Shown one piece after another: positions 43,564-53,562 of a stretch of 64,000 nucleotides of DNA (positions are counted from its first letter, which is position 1; every line of letters starts with the position of its first letter). The notes under the pieces are model-generated. The model ran no database searches, was not told the origin of the DNA, and saw nothing but the letters and a program-made list of their open reading frames with translations. Location: assembly GCA_027019265.1 (NCBI GenBank), contig JALUWX010000122.1, positions 52,041 through 116,040 of the forward strand. Reading direction: 5' to 3'. Position numbers and translations under genes: made by a program. Source of the DNA: Phycisphaerales bacterium. GTDB taxonomy: Bacteria > Planctomycetota > Phycisphaerae > Phycisphaerales > UBA1924.

Positions 43564-44333
43564 AACGACTCGAAATCATCTATGGAGTCCTGACTCTCGG
43601 CGCGCTCGGAGCTGGGTTCGCTTTACCCATTGTTGTCCACCGTGAGGGACCGGACGCCGCGATTGGCTGGCAGGACATGGTCAGTCCAGGTCCGCTCTCC
43701 GAGGCACATGCGTTTCTTGCGAACGATTGCACCGCCTGCCACACCCCTCACGTTGGGATAGAGACATCCAACTGTGTCTCTTGCCACGCGAATAACGAGA
43801 AGCTGCTCTCAACGCCCGATACCGCGTTCCATGCTTCGGTCGACTCATGCGTCGGATGTCACACCGAGCACGCCATGCCGCCATCGACGCCCACCACGAT
43901 GGACCACGAACTGCTTATCGCGATCGCTCGTGCCGATGCGGACGAGGGCACCCTCGCACTCATCGAGAGCCTGCGCGTGCATGCGTCCGCGACGCCGACG
44001 CCGCACGCACGCATCACGTCGACGGAACTGATGCTCGATTGCGCCTCTTGCCACACCAACGAGGAACCGCACCGAACACTCTTCGGGAACAACTGTGCCT
44101 CCTGCCACTCGACGGCGAGCTGGCGCATTCCTGAGTACCGCCACCCTTCGCCGCAATCCACCAGCTGCGTGCAGTGTCACAGCGGTCCGCCCAGCCACTA
44201 CATGGGTCACTTTGAAATGGTCTCGAAGCGCATCGCGGGCGTCGAACATGTCGAGGTCACCGACTGTTTCAAGTGTCACCGCACGAACTCATGGAATGAG
44301 ATCCCGGGGATCGGCTGGTACAAGCACCACTGA
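43560..44333 (+). CDS. Heptaheme c-type cytochrome
   Basis: Seven CxxCH motifs (CTACH, CVSCH, CVGCH, CASCH, CASCH, CVQCH, CFKCH). Confidence 0.92.
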   Translation: MKRLEIIYGVLTLGALGAGFALPIVVHREGPDAAIGWQDMVSPGPLSEAHAFLANDCTACHTPHVGIETSNCVSCHANNEKLLSTPDTAFHASVDSCVGCHTEHAMPPSTPTTMDHELLIAIARADADEGTLALIESLRVHASATPTPHARITSTELMLDCASCHTNEEPHRTLFGNNCASCHSTASWRIPEYRHPSPQSTSCVQCHSGPPSHYMGHFEMVSKRIAGVEHVEVTDCFKCHRTNSWNEIPGIGWYKHH

Positions 44334-44351
44334 AGGAGAGTCGAGCCGCCG

Positions 44352-44693
44352 ATGATCGAAGAACTCATCAGTATCACGGTCCAATTCATCGAGGCGATTG
44401 CCGCCGTCATGATCGCCGCGTCCGTCGTCGCGGCCGCTGTTGAGATCATCTCGGCGGCTGTTCGTCACGGACTGCGCGATCGCACCACCGAAGCCCGCCT
44501 TCGTCTTGCCGAGCGGCTCGTGCTCTCGCTCGAGTTCCTTATCGCCGCGGACATTCTGAAGACTGTTGTCACTCCGACGCTAGAGGAAATGGCGGTGCTC
44601 GGATCGGTCATTGTCATCCGCACGGTCCTGAGTCTGAGCATCGCCTACGAGCTCAGACGCGACGGTCATCCCAGGAGGACTGCGGATGAATGA
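44352..44693 (+). CDS. DUF1622-like membrane protein
   Basis: IEAIAAVMIAASVVAAAVEI...LEFLIAADILKTVVTPT. Confidence 0.8.
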   Translation: MIEELISITVQFIEAIAAVMIAASVVAAAVEIISAAVRHGLRDRTTEARLRLAERLVLSLEFLIAADILKTVVTPTLEEMAVLGSVIVIRTVLSLSIAYELRRDGHPRRTADE

Positions 44694-46116
44694 ACGGATC
44701 AATCACATAACGGCATGGCTCCGTTCACTCAGACTGCGGACACAACTCCTCTTGGCTGTGAATCTGGTCGTCGGCGGAACAACACTCGGCATGCTCTACC
44801 TCGACTACCGAGCGAGCATGGACGCGGCACTCCGAAGTAAGACTGAGTCGCTCACCGACGAAGCCAACGCGATCGCCGAGGCCGTCAACGCGCTCGGCCA
44901 CCACGGTTCCGACGCCATCCAGTCCTATCTCGACAGCGTGTGCACTGCGATGAACTCAGGCACCTCGCCCGGGCACACCGTCGAGGCCTGGCAGGCCACG
45001 GGCCTTTACTTTGCCTCGCACACCCACACGGTTGATAGCGAAAGTACATCACGCATCCGGGGCGAGTCGGGAAGCGACCCAACGCTTGTCCGCGTTTCGG
45101 AGTTGGCGGCCCCCGTAGTCGAGTCTGCGAGAACGACCGCCCTGAGGCGCGCGGCCGTACTCCTGGGAGCGGCAGCCGTGGCTGCTGGGGTTGTGAACAC
45201 CCTCCTGATACGCCTCATGACAACGCCGGTCGAGAATCTGGCGCGCCTTGTGCGAACCTTCGGGCAGACCCGCAGCGAAGTGCCGCTCCCCCAAGCATCG
45301 AGCGCAGAGATCGCGACGCTCACCGGAGAGCTCGGCATCATGATGAGCGACCTCGCGAGGCGCGAGGCGGACAGAACCGCGCAGCTCGCACGGGCTAGAC
45401 GCTTGCAATCCCATCTGATCTCCGCGCCGGCCGGAGACCAGAGACTCGCTGTCGAGTACCACCCCGCCGATGAGGTCGCCGGGGACTTCGTCGACATCCT
45501 CACGCTCCCCTCTGGGGACCGCATCGTCTGCCTCGGGGATGTCGTGGGTCATGGCGTTCCAGCCGCAATGGGTGCCGCGGTGCTCAAAGCACTCGTCATC
45601 TCGCTCCAAGGTCAAGACCTCACGCCGGCCGAGCTGCTCGATGCAGTCAACCGAGGGGTGCTCCGGGCGAGCCTTCCGGAAGATTTTGTCTCGATGATCG
45701 CCGTCCGTCTGCCGAACGGCGATGGGCCCGTGTGCTATGCCAGCGCGGGGCATGAGACATGCTTTGCTGTGCACGCGAACGGTCTCGTGACCGAACTCTC
45801 CTCGACCGGCGGGCTGCTCGGGATCGACCCCAAGGCTGAGTTTGTGGACACCAACCTAGACCTCGATGAGGGCGACGTACTCGTACTCATTTCGGACGGG
45901 ATCAGCGAGGCGATGGACGAGCGCGGCCGGCTCCTCGGCAGGTCGCGAATCTCCGACTCGCTGCGATCCACTCCCTGTGTCAGCGCGAAGTCCACTGCAG
46001 CAAGCGTCCTCGACACCGCCCGGCGTCATCTCGATGGTCGCCCTGCAAGTGACGACATGACCGTCATCGCGCTGGAAGTCTCTACCACGACTCGTGCACA
46101 GGAGGTAAACGGATGA
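44686..46116 (+). CDS. Membrane HAMP + SpoIIE/PP2C-type serine phosphatase
   Basis: VEYHPADEVAGDFVDILTLPSGDRIVCLGDVVGHGVPAAM...SDDMTVIAL. Confidence 0.9.
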   Translation: MNERINHITAWLRSLRLRTQLLLAVNLVVGGTTLGMLYLDYRASMDAALRSKTESLTDEANAIAEAVNALGHHGSDAIQSYLDSVCTAMNSGTSPGHTVEAWQATGLYFASHTHTVDSESTSRIRGESGSDPTLVRVSELAAPVVESARTTALRRAAVLLGAAAVAAGVVNTLLIRLMTTPVENLARLVRTFGQTRSEVPLPQASSAEIATLTGELGIMMSDLARREADRTAQLARARRLQSHLISAPAGDQRLAVEYHPADEVAGDFVDILTLPSGDRIVCLGDVVGHGVPAAMGAAVLKALVISLQGQDLTPAELLDAVNRGVLRASLPEDFVSMIAVRLPNGDGPVCYASAGHETCFAVHANGLVTELSSTGGLLGIDPKAEFVDTNLDLDEGDVLVLISDGISEAMDERGRLLGRSRISDSLRSTPCVSAKSTAASVLDTARRHLDGRPASDDMTVIALEVSTTTRAQEVNG

Positions 46117-46316
46117 AACACCTACTTCTACACGTTCTTGGCTGCGCGCTGCCGCTCCTGGCCGTCTTTCTGCTCCCACTGTTCGGGGTCTCCGGCGAGG
46201 CCGCGGTGTTCGTTTTCATCGTGCTGATGTTCGGGTGCCACCTGCTGATGCTTCGCGGCCACAAACACCATACGACCTCAAGTAAACAAGGAGAAACACG
46301 CCATGAACATCATTAG
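46113..46316 (+). CDS. DUF2933-like small membrane protein
   Basis: HVLGCALPLLAVFLLPLFGVSGEAAVFVFIVLMFGCHLLM. Confidence 0.75.
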   Translation: MKHLLLHVLGCALPLLAVFLLPLFGVSGEAAVFVFIVLMFGCHLLMLRGHKHHTTSSKQGETRHEHH

Positions 46317-46584
46317 CGTCAAAGCCGCAGGGTTCGCAGTCGGCATGGCGTGTGGCACACTTTACATCGCGTGCGCCGCGCTCATGCTGATCGCGCCCAG
46401 AGATGTCGTCGTCCGTTTCTTCAATAGCATCATGCATGGACTCGACATCGAGCCGATCGTCCGCTGGGACATGCCGTGGTGGGAGGCGTGTGTCGGCGTC
46501 ATCGAAATCACAATCCTCGGGTGGTTGATTGGCGCTCTCGTCGCAGCCCTCTACAACCTCGCCGCCGGGAGGGCCGCAACATGA
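46303..46584 (+). CDS. DUF5676-like membrane protein
   Basis: Two TM segments; between metal-related membrane genes. Confidence 0.65.
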   Translation: MNIISVKAAGFAVGMACGTLYIACAALMLIAPRDVVVRFFNSIMHGLDIEPIVRWDMPWWEACVGVIEITILGWLIGALVAALYNLAAGRAAT

Positions 46585-48626
46585 ACGAGAATCACCACCC
46601 AAAGCAACACCATCACGAAGAACACCACGGTCACGGCCATGATGGAGGTGGCCACCACGATCACCACGCGCACATGGTGGCTGACTTCAAGCAACGCTTC
46701 TGGGTATCGCTCGTGCTCACGCTTCCGGTCGTCGCGCTCGCTCCGATGATTCAGTCGTGGCTCGGGCTCTCCGAGACCCTCGACTTTCCTGGCGACTCAC
46801 TGGTCCAGTTCATGTTCGCAAGCGTCGTGTATTTCTACGGCGGATGGCCGTTCCTCTCGGGCCTTGCGTCCGAGCTCCGCAGGCGAATGCCGGGCATGAT
46901 GACCCTCATTGCTTTGGCTATCTCGGTCGCATATTTCTACTCAAGCGCCGTCGTGTTCGGGCTCGCCGGCGAGGTCTTCTTCTGGGAACTGGCCACGCTC
47001 ATCGACATCATGCTCCTCGGGCACTGGATCGAGATGAGGTCGGTCATGGGTGCCTCGGCCGCGCTCGAGAAACTCGTCAAGCTCATGCCCTCGGATGCGC
47101 ACCTCGTCGCCGAGGACGGAAGCACTCGAGACGTACCGGTCACCGACCTCCACCACGGTGACCGCGTGCTCGTCAAGCCCGGCGAGAAGATCCCTACCGA
47201 TGGCGTGATCGTGGAGGGACGTTCAACCATCAACGAGGCCATGCTCACCGGCGAGAGTAAGCCTGCCGAAAAGAGCGAGGGAGACGAAGTCATCGGCGGC
47301 GCTGTCAACGGCGAGGCCGCCTTCACCATCGAGGTCCGCCGCACCGGGGGCGAGACCTACCTCGCCCAGGTCATCGAGATGGTGCGACAGGCTCAGGAGT
47401 CCAAGTCGCGCACGCAAGACCTCGCAAACCGCGCGGCGTTCTGGCTCACGATCATCGCTATCTCAGTAGGCTCCGCCACGCTCGTGACATGGCTGCTCAT
47501 CGGTAAACCCTTCGATTTCTCACTCGAACGCGCGGTCACGGTCATGATCATCGCCTGCCCGCATGCGCTCGGTCTGGCCGTCCCACTTGTCGTGGCGGTC
47601 TCGACGTCGATCTCAGCCGGCAACGGCCTGCTCATCCGCGACCGCACCGCGTTCGAGCGCGGGCGCGACCTCGACGCCATCGTCTTCGATAAGACCGGCA
47701 CGCTCACGGAAGGACGGTTCGGCGTCACCGACGTCATCACGCTTGGAGAACGCTCCGAGGAGGGCCTCCTCCGCCTCGCTGCAAGCCTTGAAAGCCAGTC
47801 GGAGCACCCGATCGCCGAGGGCGTGGTCCGCGGAGCCCAGGAACGTGGCATCAGCTTCCCGCCACCGTCCGAGTTCAGAGCGATCCCGGGCCGTGGTGCC
47901 GAGGCGGTGGTTGACGGAACACGGCTCCGCATCGTCAGCCCCGGCTACCTGCGCGAGCACGACCTCACCGTCACCGACGACCGCGTGCGCGCCGTCGCCG
48001 ATCAGGGCAAAACTGTCGTCTATCTTCTCATCGACGGCGCTGTCGAGGGTGCGATCGCACTAGCGGACATCATCCGTCCGGAGTCGCGCGAAGCGCTCGA
48101 ACGGCTCAAAGCCATGGGAATCCAGGTGATGATGCTCACCGGAGACGCCGAAGCCGTCGCACGCTGGGTCTCGGAAGAACTCGGGCTCGATGACTACTTC
48201 GCCGAGGTCCTTCCGGACCAGAAGGCCTCCAAGATCAAGGAGGTACAGTCGCGAGGGCTCGTCGTCGCGATGACCGGCGATGGTGTGAACGACGCCCCAG
48301 CGCTCACGCAGGCCGACGTCGGCATCGCCGTCGGGGCCGGCACCGATGTGGCGATCGAGTCCGCTGACATCGTCCTCGTCCGCTCTGACCCGCGTGACGT
48401 GACGGCCGTCGTGGAGCTCTCACGTGCGACGTACCGCAAGATGGTCCAGAACCTCTGGTGGGCCACCGGTTACAACGCCTTCGCCATCCCGGCCGCAGCC
48501 GGTGTGCTCTATCCGCTTGGCATCGTGCTCTCACCCGCGGTCGGGGCGGTGTTCATGTCACTCTCAACCGTCATCGTCTCCATCAACGCCCGGATGCTGC
48601 GCATCGACCGCCAGCAACCAGACTGA
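46581..48626 (+). CDS. copB: CopB-type copper-translocating P-type ATPase
   Basis: His-rich N-terminus; ACPHALGLAVPLVV (CPH); DKTGTLTEG; TGDGVNDAPAL. Confidence 0.95.
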   Translation: MNENHHPKQHHHEEHHGHGHDGGGHHDHHAHMVADFKQRFWVSLVLTLPVVALAPMIQSWLGLSETLDFPGDSLVQFMFASVVYFYGGWPFLSGLASELRRRMPGMMTLIALAISVAYFYSSAVVFGLAGEVFFWELATLIDIMLLGHWIEMRSVMGASAALEKLVKLMPSDAHLVAEDGSTRDVPVTDLHHGDRVLVKPGEKIPTDGVIVEGRSTINEAMLTGESKPAEKSEGDEVIGGAVNGEAAFTIEVRRTGGETYLAQVIEMVRQAQESKSRTQDLANRAAFWLTIIAISVGSATLVTWLLIGKPFDFSLERAVTVMIIACPHALGLAVPLVVAVSTSISAGNGLLIRDRTAFERGRDLDAIVFDKTGTLTEGRFGVTDVITLGERSEEGLLRLAASLESQSEHPIAEGVVRGAQERGISFPPPSEFRAIPGRGAEAVVDGTRLRIVSPGYLREHDLTVTDDRVRAVADQGKTVVYLLIDGAVEGAIALADIIRPESREALERLKAMGIQVMMLTGDAEAVARWVSEELGLDDYFAEVLPDQKASKIKEVQSRGLVVAMTGDGVNDAPALTQADVGIAVGAGTDVAIESADIVLVRSDPRDVTAVVELSRATYRKMVQNLWWATGYNAFAIPAAAGVLYPLGIVLSPAVGAVFMSLSTVIVSINARMLRIDRQQPD

Positions 48627-48707
48627 CCGAATGCCCTATGGCTCGGCGGGCGGAGTTCGAGCCGACCAAAGTCCGGCACATCGTGCCGGCGAAAAGGAGT
48701 ATCACCG

Positions 48708-49049
48708 ATGTCTGACAGCGACATGACCAAGTGTGCCGAGACATGCCACGATTGCGCCGATAAGTGCATGGCCCTCATTCCGTACTGCCTCGACCACTGT
48801 GTCGAGAACGGTCGCCCCGCAGAGACTGAGCACATCCAGACGTTGCTCGACTGCGCTGAGATCTGCGGTGTCACACACAACTACCTGAGACGCGGGTCGT
48901 CACGCCATTCGCTCGTGTGTACGGCGTGCGCAGCCGTGTGTGAAGCGTGCGCGACCTGCTGCGAGGCGCTCGGTATCGACGACGAACCGACGAGGGCTTG
49001 CGCGGAGGCGTGCCGCGCGTGCGCTGCCTCATGCAACGCCATGGCGTAG
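48708..49049 (+). CDS. Four-helix-bundle copper-binding protein (Csp/DUF326-like)
   Basis: 18 Cys in 113 aa in CxxxC pattern; no signal peptide (Csp3-like). Confidence 0.88.
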   Translation: MSDSDMTKCAETCHDCADKCMALIPYCLDHCVENGRPAETEHIQTLLDCAEICGVTHNYLRRGSSRHSLVCTACAAVCEACATCCEALGIDDEPTRACAEACRACAASCNAMA

Positions 49050-49168
49050 TTGACCCAACGTCTCCGCGGGGTGACAACCCGGCGGGGGCCTTTGCGAGCC
49101 GTTGTTGTCCCCACACGTGCCCAGATACTGGATTCTGTCCGGACTTGCCTAATGAAAGGAACCGAACC

Positions 49169-49618
49169 ATGAGCCGCAACGTTCCCGCACTGCTTACAGC
49201 TGTCGCGTTGGCCACGATCCTCGTCATCTCGATGAGCGGCCTCACCGCCCGGGCCAGCCAACCGGACGCAAGCACCGTGGATCAACGACGCCTCGACGCA
49301 GCTCGGGCGAAACTTGAGACCGCCGAACGGATCTGTCAGATGTTCCATGATCCTGAGAGCGGTTCACCGCGTGGCGGCGCCGGCGCCGAGTCGAACTACC
49401 TCTGGTCGAAGCGCCGGATGCTGGCCGAGATCGAGCTGATCCAACTTGACCACCGTCAAGGTACTGAAGCCGACGCAATCCAACGCCATCTTCAGTGGAT
49501 GCGGGCCTGGAACGACCGAGTTGTTGAGTCTGGTGTGTTCTCGCCCTTTGGTATTGCCACGACCGAGTACTACATCGCTGAGGCAGAGGCGATGCTCGCT
49601 TCGGCAACGCGCCCCTAG
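49169..49618 (+). CDS. Secreted protein of unknown function
   Basis: Signal peptide MSRNVPALLTAVALATILVISMSGLTARA. Confidence 0.6.
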   Translation: MSRNVPALLTAVALATILVISMSGLTARASQPDASTVDQRRLDAARAKLETAERICQMFHDPESGSPRGGAGAESNYLWSKRRMLAEIELIQLDHRQGTEADAIQRHLQWMRAWNDRVVESGVFSPFGIATTEYYIAEAEAMLASATRP

Positions 49619-49639
49619 CCCACAGGAAGGGCCGATCCC

Positions 49640-50272
49640 ATGGACAACGCCGTCGCCCTTGTGCAGGCATATTTGCGCATCAACGGCTACTTTACGGTCA
49701 CCGAGTTCCCGGTCATTGAGGCGGGCAGGTCAGGCCAGCACCGCACTGCCACCGACATCGATGTCCTAGCGTTCCGCTTCCAAAACGCCGCGAGACTCGT
49801 GCCTCATCATGGCCGCTCGTCCTCTCGCGATGTTGCCGTTACCGACATTGATCCGGCACTCGGCCTGCTCGACGGCGAAGCAGACATGCTGGTGGGTGAG
49901 GTCAAAGAGGGCAAAGCTGTTCTGAACCGCGGTGCTACGCAGCCCGCTGTACTACGCGCCGCGCTCACCCGCTTCGGTTGCTGTGACCACAGTCACGCTG
50001 AACGCCTCGCGACCGAACTCACCAAATACGGGGCAACGAAGACCGAGCACGGCCACCGCATACGCCTCGCCGCGTTCGGCTCCACACGCGGCGAGGGCGG
50101 CGCCCAGGCCTGCCACGTTGTCCTCCTCTCTCAGGTGATCGACCACCTCGAGCGCTACATTGAACGCCACTGGAACACGCTCAGACTCGCCGAGTTCAAG
50201 GAACCTGGGTTGGCATTCATGGGTGTGCTAAAGAAAGCTGGCTTGGTGACACAGAGTCGATCGCATCATTAA
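49640..50272 (+). CDS. PD-(D/E)XK-like protein, unknown function
   Basis: TDIDVLAFRF ... DMLVGEVKEGKA resembles D...ExK nuclease core. Confidence 0.5.
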   Translation: MDNAVALVQAYLRINGYFTVTEFPVIEAGRSGQHRTATDIDVLAFRFQNAARLVPHHGRSSSRDVAVTDIDPALGLLDGEADMLVGEVKEGKAVLNRGATQPAVLRAALTRFGCCDHSHAERLATELTKYGATKTEHGHRIRLAAFGSTRGEGGAQACHVVLLSQVIDHLERYIERHWNTLRLAEFKEPGLAFMGVLKKAGLVTQSRSHH

Positions 50273-50324
50273 AAGCCATTCATCTGTGCACACTAAAACG
50301 AGTTCTCGATAGGAGATAAACAGT

Positions 50325-52190
50325 ATGACAGATAGCACACGCTTCCATTCGGAGCACTGGACACGGCGACGGTTTCTCGGGACAGGTGGCTGCGCGGCGT
50401 TGACGGCCTACGGCATGCTCCACCCCGGCCTTCGCACTGCCCTCGCCGCCTCGCCTTTAGGAGCACCGAATGCACTCGATGCAACCGCGCCCGGCGGAAT
50501 CGACCTGTTCATAGAACGACAATCAATCGCAATCGGGGGGCGGCGGCCGGAGGCGATCACGATCAATGGTGGCGTCCCCGGCCCACTCATCCGCATGCAA
50601 GAGGGACGCGAGGCACTGATTCGGGTACACAACCGGCTCGACGAATCGACCTCTATCCACTGGCACGGCATTCTGCTTCCATTCACAATGGACGGTGTTC
50701 CAGGCGTCAGTTTTGAAGGTATCGGTCCCGGAACCACGTTCACGTATCGCTACCAGGTGCGACAGAACGGCACATATTGGTACCACAGCCACTCCGGACT
50801 CCAAGAGCAACTCGGGCACTACGGCCAGTTGATCATCGATCCTGCGGACGATGATCCGGTGGGCTACGACATTGAACACTCGATTGTCCTCTCAGACTGG
50901 ACCGACATGGACCCACATGTTGTTATGGACAAGCTCAAGACGATGGAGGGGTACTTCAACTACCAGCGACCGACGCTCGCCAATCTCGAGACGCAGGCTG
51001 AGGCGAGCGGGGAGAGCATCGCCGATGTGATCAAGAAACGATTGAGTTGGCAACGAATGCGAATGGATCCGACGGACATAGCAGATGTCACGGGTGCGAC
51101 TTACAAATTTCTGATGAACGGGAAGACGTCGGAAGAGAACTGGACCGCGATTGCCAAGCCCGGTCAGCGTGTCCGCCTCCGCATCGCCAACGCCTCTGCG
51201 CTGACGTATTACGACTTCCGCGTTGAAGGCTTGCCGATGACCGTGGTCCAGGCTGATGGCCAGAACATTGAGCCGGTGGAGACCGACGAGCTGAGGATCG
51301 CCGTTGCCGAGACGTATGACGTGATTGTCACCTTGCCCGACGACCGTCCGCGGACGATTTTCGCAGAGGCTATGGATCGGAGCGGTTTCGCTCGTGGCAC
51401 GATCGCCCCACAATCCGGTCTCCAGGCAGCGATTCCCGAACGCCGACGCCGTCCGATGCTGACCATGGCAGATATGGGCATGATGCACGCGGTCATGGGA
51501 AACGAGTCCGCCGAGACCGGGTCGACAAACCATGGCGACCACAAAGCAACTGCTGGTATGGAGGACGCCGGTTCGGAGCACACCAAGCGTGCCGGTTCAG
51601 CCGGTCCACTTCCAACATCAGGACTTCCAGAACGAATCAAGCACGGGCCTGACACGCACGGGCCAGGCGCCATTGTGATGGGCAAGACGCGTTACCGTCA
51701 ACTGAGTGATCCAGGGTCCGGGCTCGGTGATGACGGACGACGCGTCCTGACCTATTCGCAACTTCGATGCCTCGAGACACCGCCGGATCGGCGTGCTCCT
51801 ACCCGGCAGTTCGACCTGCATCTGACCGGGAACATGCATAAGTACATCTGGGGATTCGATGGTAAGAAGTGGTCCGAGTCGGAGATGATCCGGTTCCAAT
51901 ACGGTGAGCGCCTCCGCATCAACATGATCAACGACACCATGATGAATCACCCTATCCATCTGCACGGCATGTGGATGGACCTCTACGCTGGCGACAACTA
52001 CGCAAAGAACCCCAGGAAACACACCGTTAATGTCCAGCCGGCCGAGCTGCTCACGGTTGACATCACGGCCGACGCCCCGGGGCAGTGGGCGTTCCACTGC
52101 CACGTCCTGTATCACATGAAGATGGGAATGTTCCGCACCGTCGCAGTCGTCCGTTCCCTTGACGAGGAGGCCACCCATGCAGGTTCATAA
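50325..52190 (+). CDS. copA: CopA-type multicopper oxidase
   Basis: Tat-like TRRRFLGTGG; IHWHGILLP; YHSHSG; HPIHLHGMWMDL; HCHVLYHMKMGM. Confidence 0.95.
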   Translation: MTDSTRFHSEHWTRRRFLGTGGCAALTAYGMLHPGLRTALAASPLGAPNALDATAPGGIDLFIERQSIAIGGRRPEAITINGGVPGPLIRMQEGREALIRVHNRLDESTSIHWHGILLPFTMDGVPGVSFEGIGPGTTFTYRYQVRQNGTYWYHSHSGLQEQLGHYGQLIIDPADDDPVGYDIEHSIVLSDWTDMDPHVVMDKLKTMEGYFNYQRPTLANLETQAEASGESIADVIKKRLSWQRMRMDPTDIADVTGATYKFLMNGKTSEENWTAIAKPGQRVRLRIANASALTYYDFRVEGLPMTVVQADGQNIEPVETDELRIAVAETYDVIVTLPDDRPRTIFAEAMDRSGFARGTIAPQSGLQAAIPERRRRPMLTMADMGMMHAVMGNESAETGSTNHGDHKATAGMEDAGSEHTKRAGSAGPLPTSGLPERIKHGPDTHGPGAIVMGKTRYRQLSDPGSGLGDDGRRVLTYSQLRCLETPPDRRAPTRQFDLHLTGNMHKYIWGFDGKKWSESEMIRFQYGERLRINMINDTMMNHPIHLHGMWMDLYAGDNYAKNPRKHTVNVQPAELLTVDITADAPGQWAFHCHVLYHMKMGMFRTVAVVRSLDEEATHAGS

Positions 52191-53076
52191 GCAAATCCTC
52201 CTCGTAGTGCTCATGTACGCCTTCACTTCGTGGTCCGCATTGGCGCAGCACGAGCAGCACCAGCCCACAGACAGTACTGAAGACTCTCAAACACGGGCGG
52301 AGCCTACCGCCGAGCGCCAAAGCGACAATGAGCCCCCGTTGCCGACAGGCATGTCCCTCGACGATGTGCTCGACTACGCCGCTGGGCCGCCACCGTCGCA
52401 CTACCCCGACCCCGTCGCCGACGATGAACTCAGGTTCTTCACTCTCATCGAACAACTCGAGTACCGCCTTCCCGACGGCGGCGGTGCCGGAGAACTAGGA
52501 TGGGAAGCTCAAGGCTGGGTGGGGTTCGATTACAATCGATTCGTCTGGAAGTCAGAGGGTGAAGTGGCCTTTGACGGGGATAGCCAGGGCGAGTCGAGTA
52601 CAGACTTGCTCTACTCGCGTCTCGTAACACCATTTTGGAGCATTCAAGCAGGAGCGCAGTACGCAAACGAGTGGGAGTCCGGAGACTACGAGGATCGATG
52701 GTCCGGCGTGCTGGCACTTCAGGGGCTTGCCCCTGGCATGATCGAGATGGACTCGTCGCTCTACATCTCCGAAGACGCCGATGTTACCGCGGCCGTGGAA
52801 GCAGAATACAACCTCCGGATCACACAGCGCCTGGTCCTTCAGCCCCGCGCCGAACTCGGCTTCGCGTTTCAGGACATTCCCGATCGAGCATTGGGGGCGG
52901 GACTCACCGACGCGAACCTCGATCTTCGCCTGCGATACGAGATCGAGCGGGAGTTCGCTCCGTACGTCGGCGTGCGCTACGGGTTGCTCGCCGGTGAGAC
53001 CGCGAGCATCGCCGAGTCGGCCGGCGTCGATACGGAAAGCGTGTCCTTGATCTTCGGTGTACGCCTTGCGTTCTGA
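52177..53076 (+). CDS. CopB family outer-membrane copper resistance protein
   Basis: VADDELRFFTLIEQLEYR..; beta-barrel with FAPYVGVRYG, ends RLAF. Confidence 0.85.
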   Translation: MQVHKQILLVVLMYAFTSWSALAQHEQHQPTDSTEDSQTRAEPTAERQSDNEPPLPTGMSLDDVLDYAAGPPPSHYPDPVADDELRFFTLIEQLEYRLPDGGGAGELGWEAQGWVGFDYNRFVWKSEGEVAFDGDSQGESSTDLLYSRLVTPFWSIQAGAQYANEWESGDYEDRWSGVLALQGLAPGMIEMDSSLYISEDADVTAAVEAEYNLRITQRLVLQPRAELGFAFQDIPDRALGAGLTDANLDLRLRYEIEREFAPYVGVRYGLLAGETASIAESAGVDTESVSLIFGVRLAF

Positions 53077-53103
53077 TGGCACCCCCCGAGAGAGCTTCCG
53101 GCC

Positions 53104-53562
53104 ATGATCGCCTCGGTCCTCATCAGCGTCACCCTCGTGCTGATTACAACGGGGGTTCGTCTCGCGTTCTTTGTGATCGCGGCGCGATACACCCTCGATG
53201 CCGATCGATTCACTTGGCACCGCTTCTTCTGCCTCATGCTCGGAATTTACGCCAGCCACCTATTCGACATCGTTGTCTATGCGGTGGCGTACTACTTCGC
53301 TTGGCACGCCCTCGACATTGGCACACTAACCGGTGAGCGGACTGACGGACCACTCGGTCACTTCTACGCTTCCGCAGTCATGTACACGACCATCGGCTTC
53401 GGTGACATCCTACCGACCGGACATCTGCGATTCATCGCTGCGACCCAGGGGCTCAGTGGGTTGCTATACATCGCGTGGTCTGCGTCATTCATCTTCGCCG
53501 CGATGAACCGAATGCTCAAAGATCGGAACGCGATATCAGGGAAGACAAATGATGACGACTGA
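53104..53562 (+). CDS. Two-TM potassium channel family protein
   Basis: Selectivity-filter-like MYTTIGFGDILPTGHLR. Confidence 0.8.
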   Translation: MIASVLISVTLVLITTGVRLAFFVIAARYTLDADRFTWHRFFCLMLGIYASHLFDIVVYAVAYYFAWHALDIGTLTGERTDGPLGHFYASAVMYTTIGFGDILPTGHLRFIAATQGLSGLLYIAWSASFIFAAMNRMLKDRNAISGKTNDDD

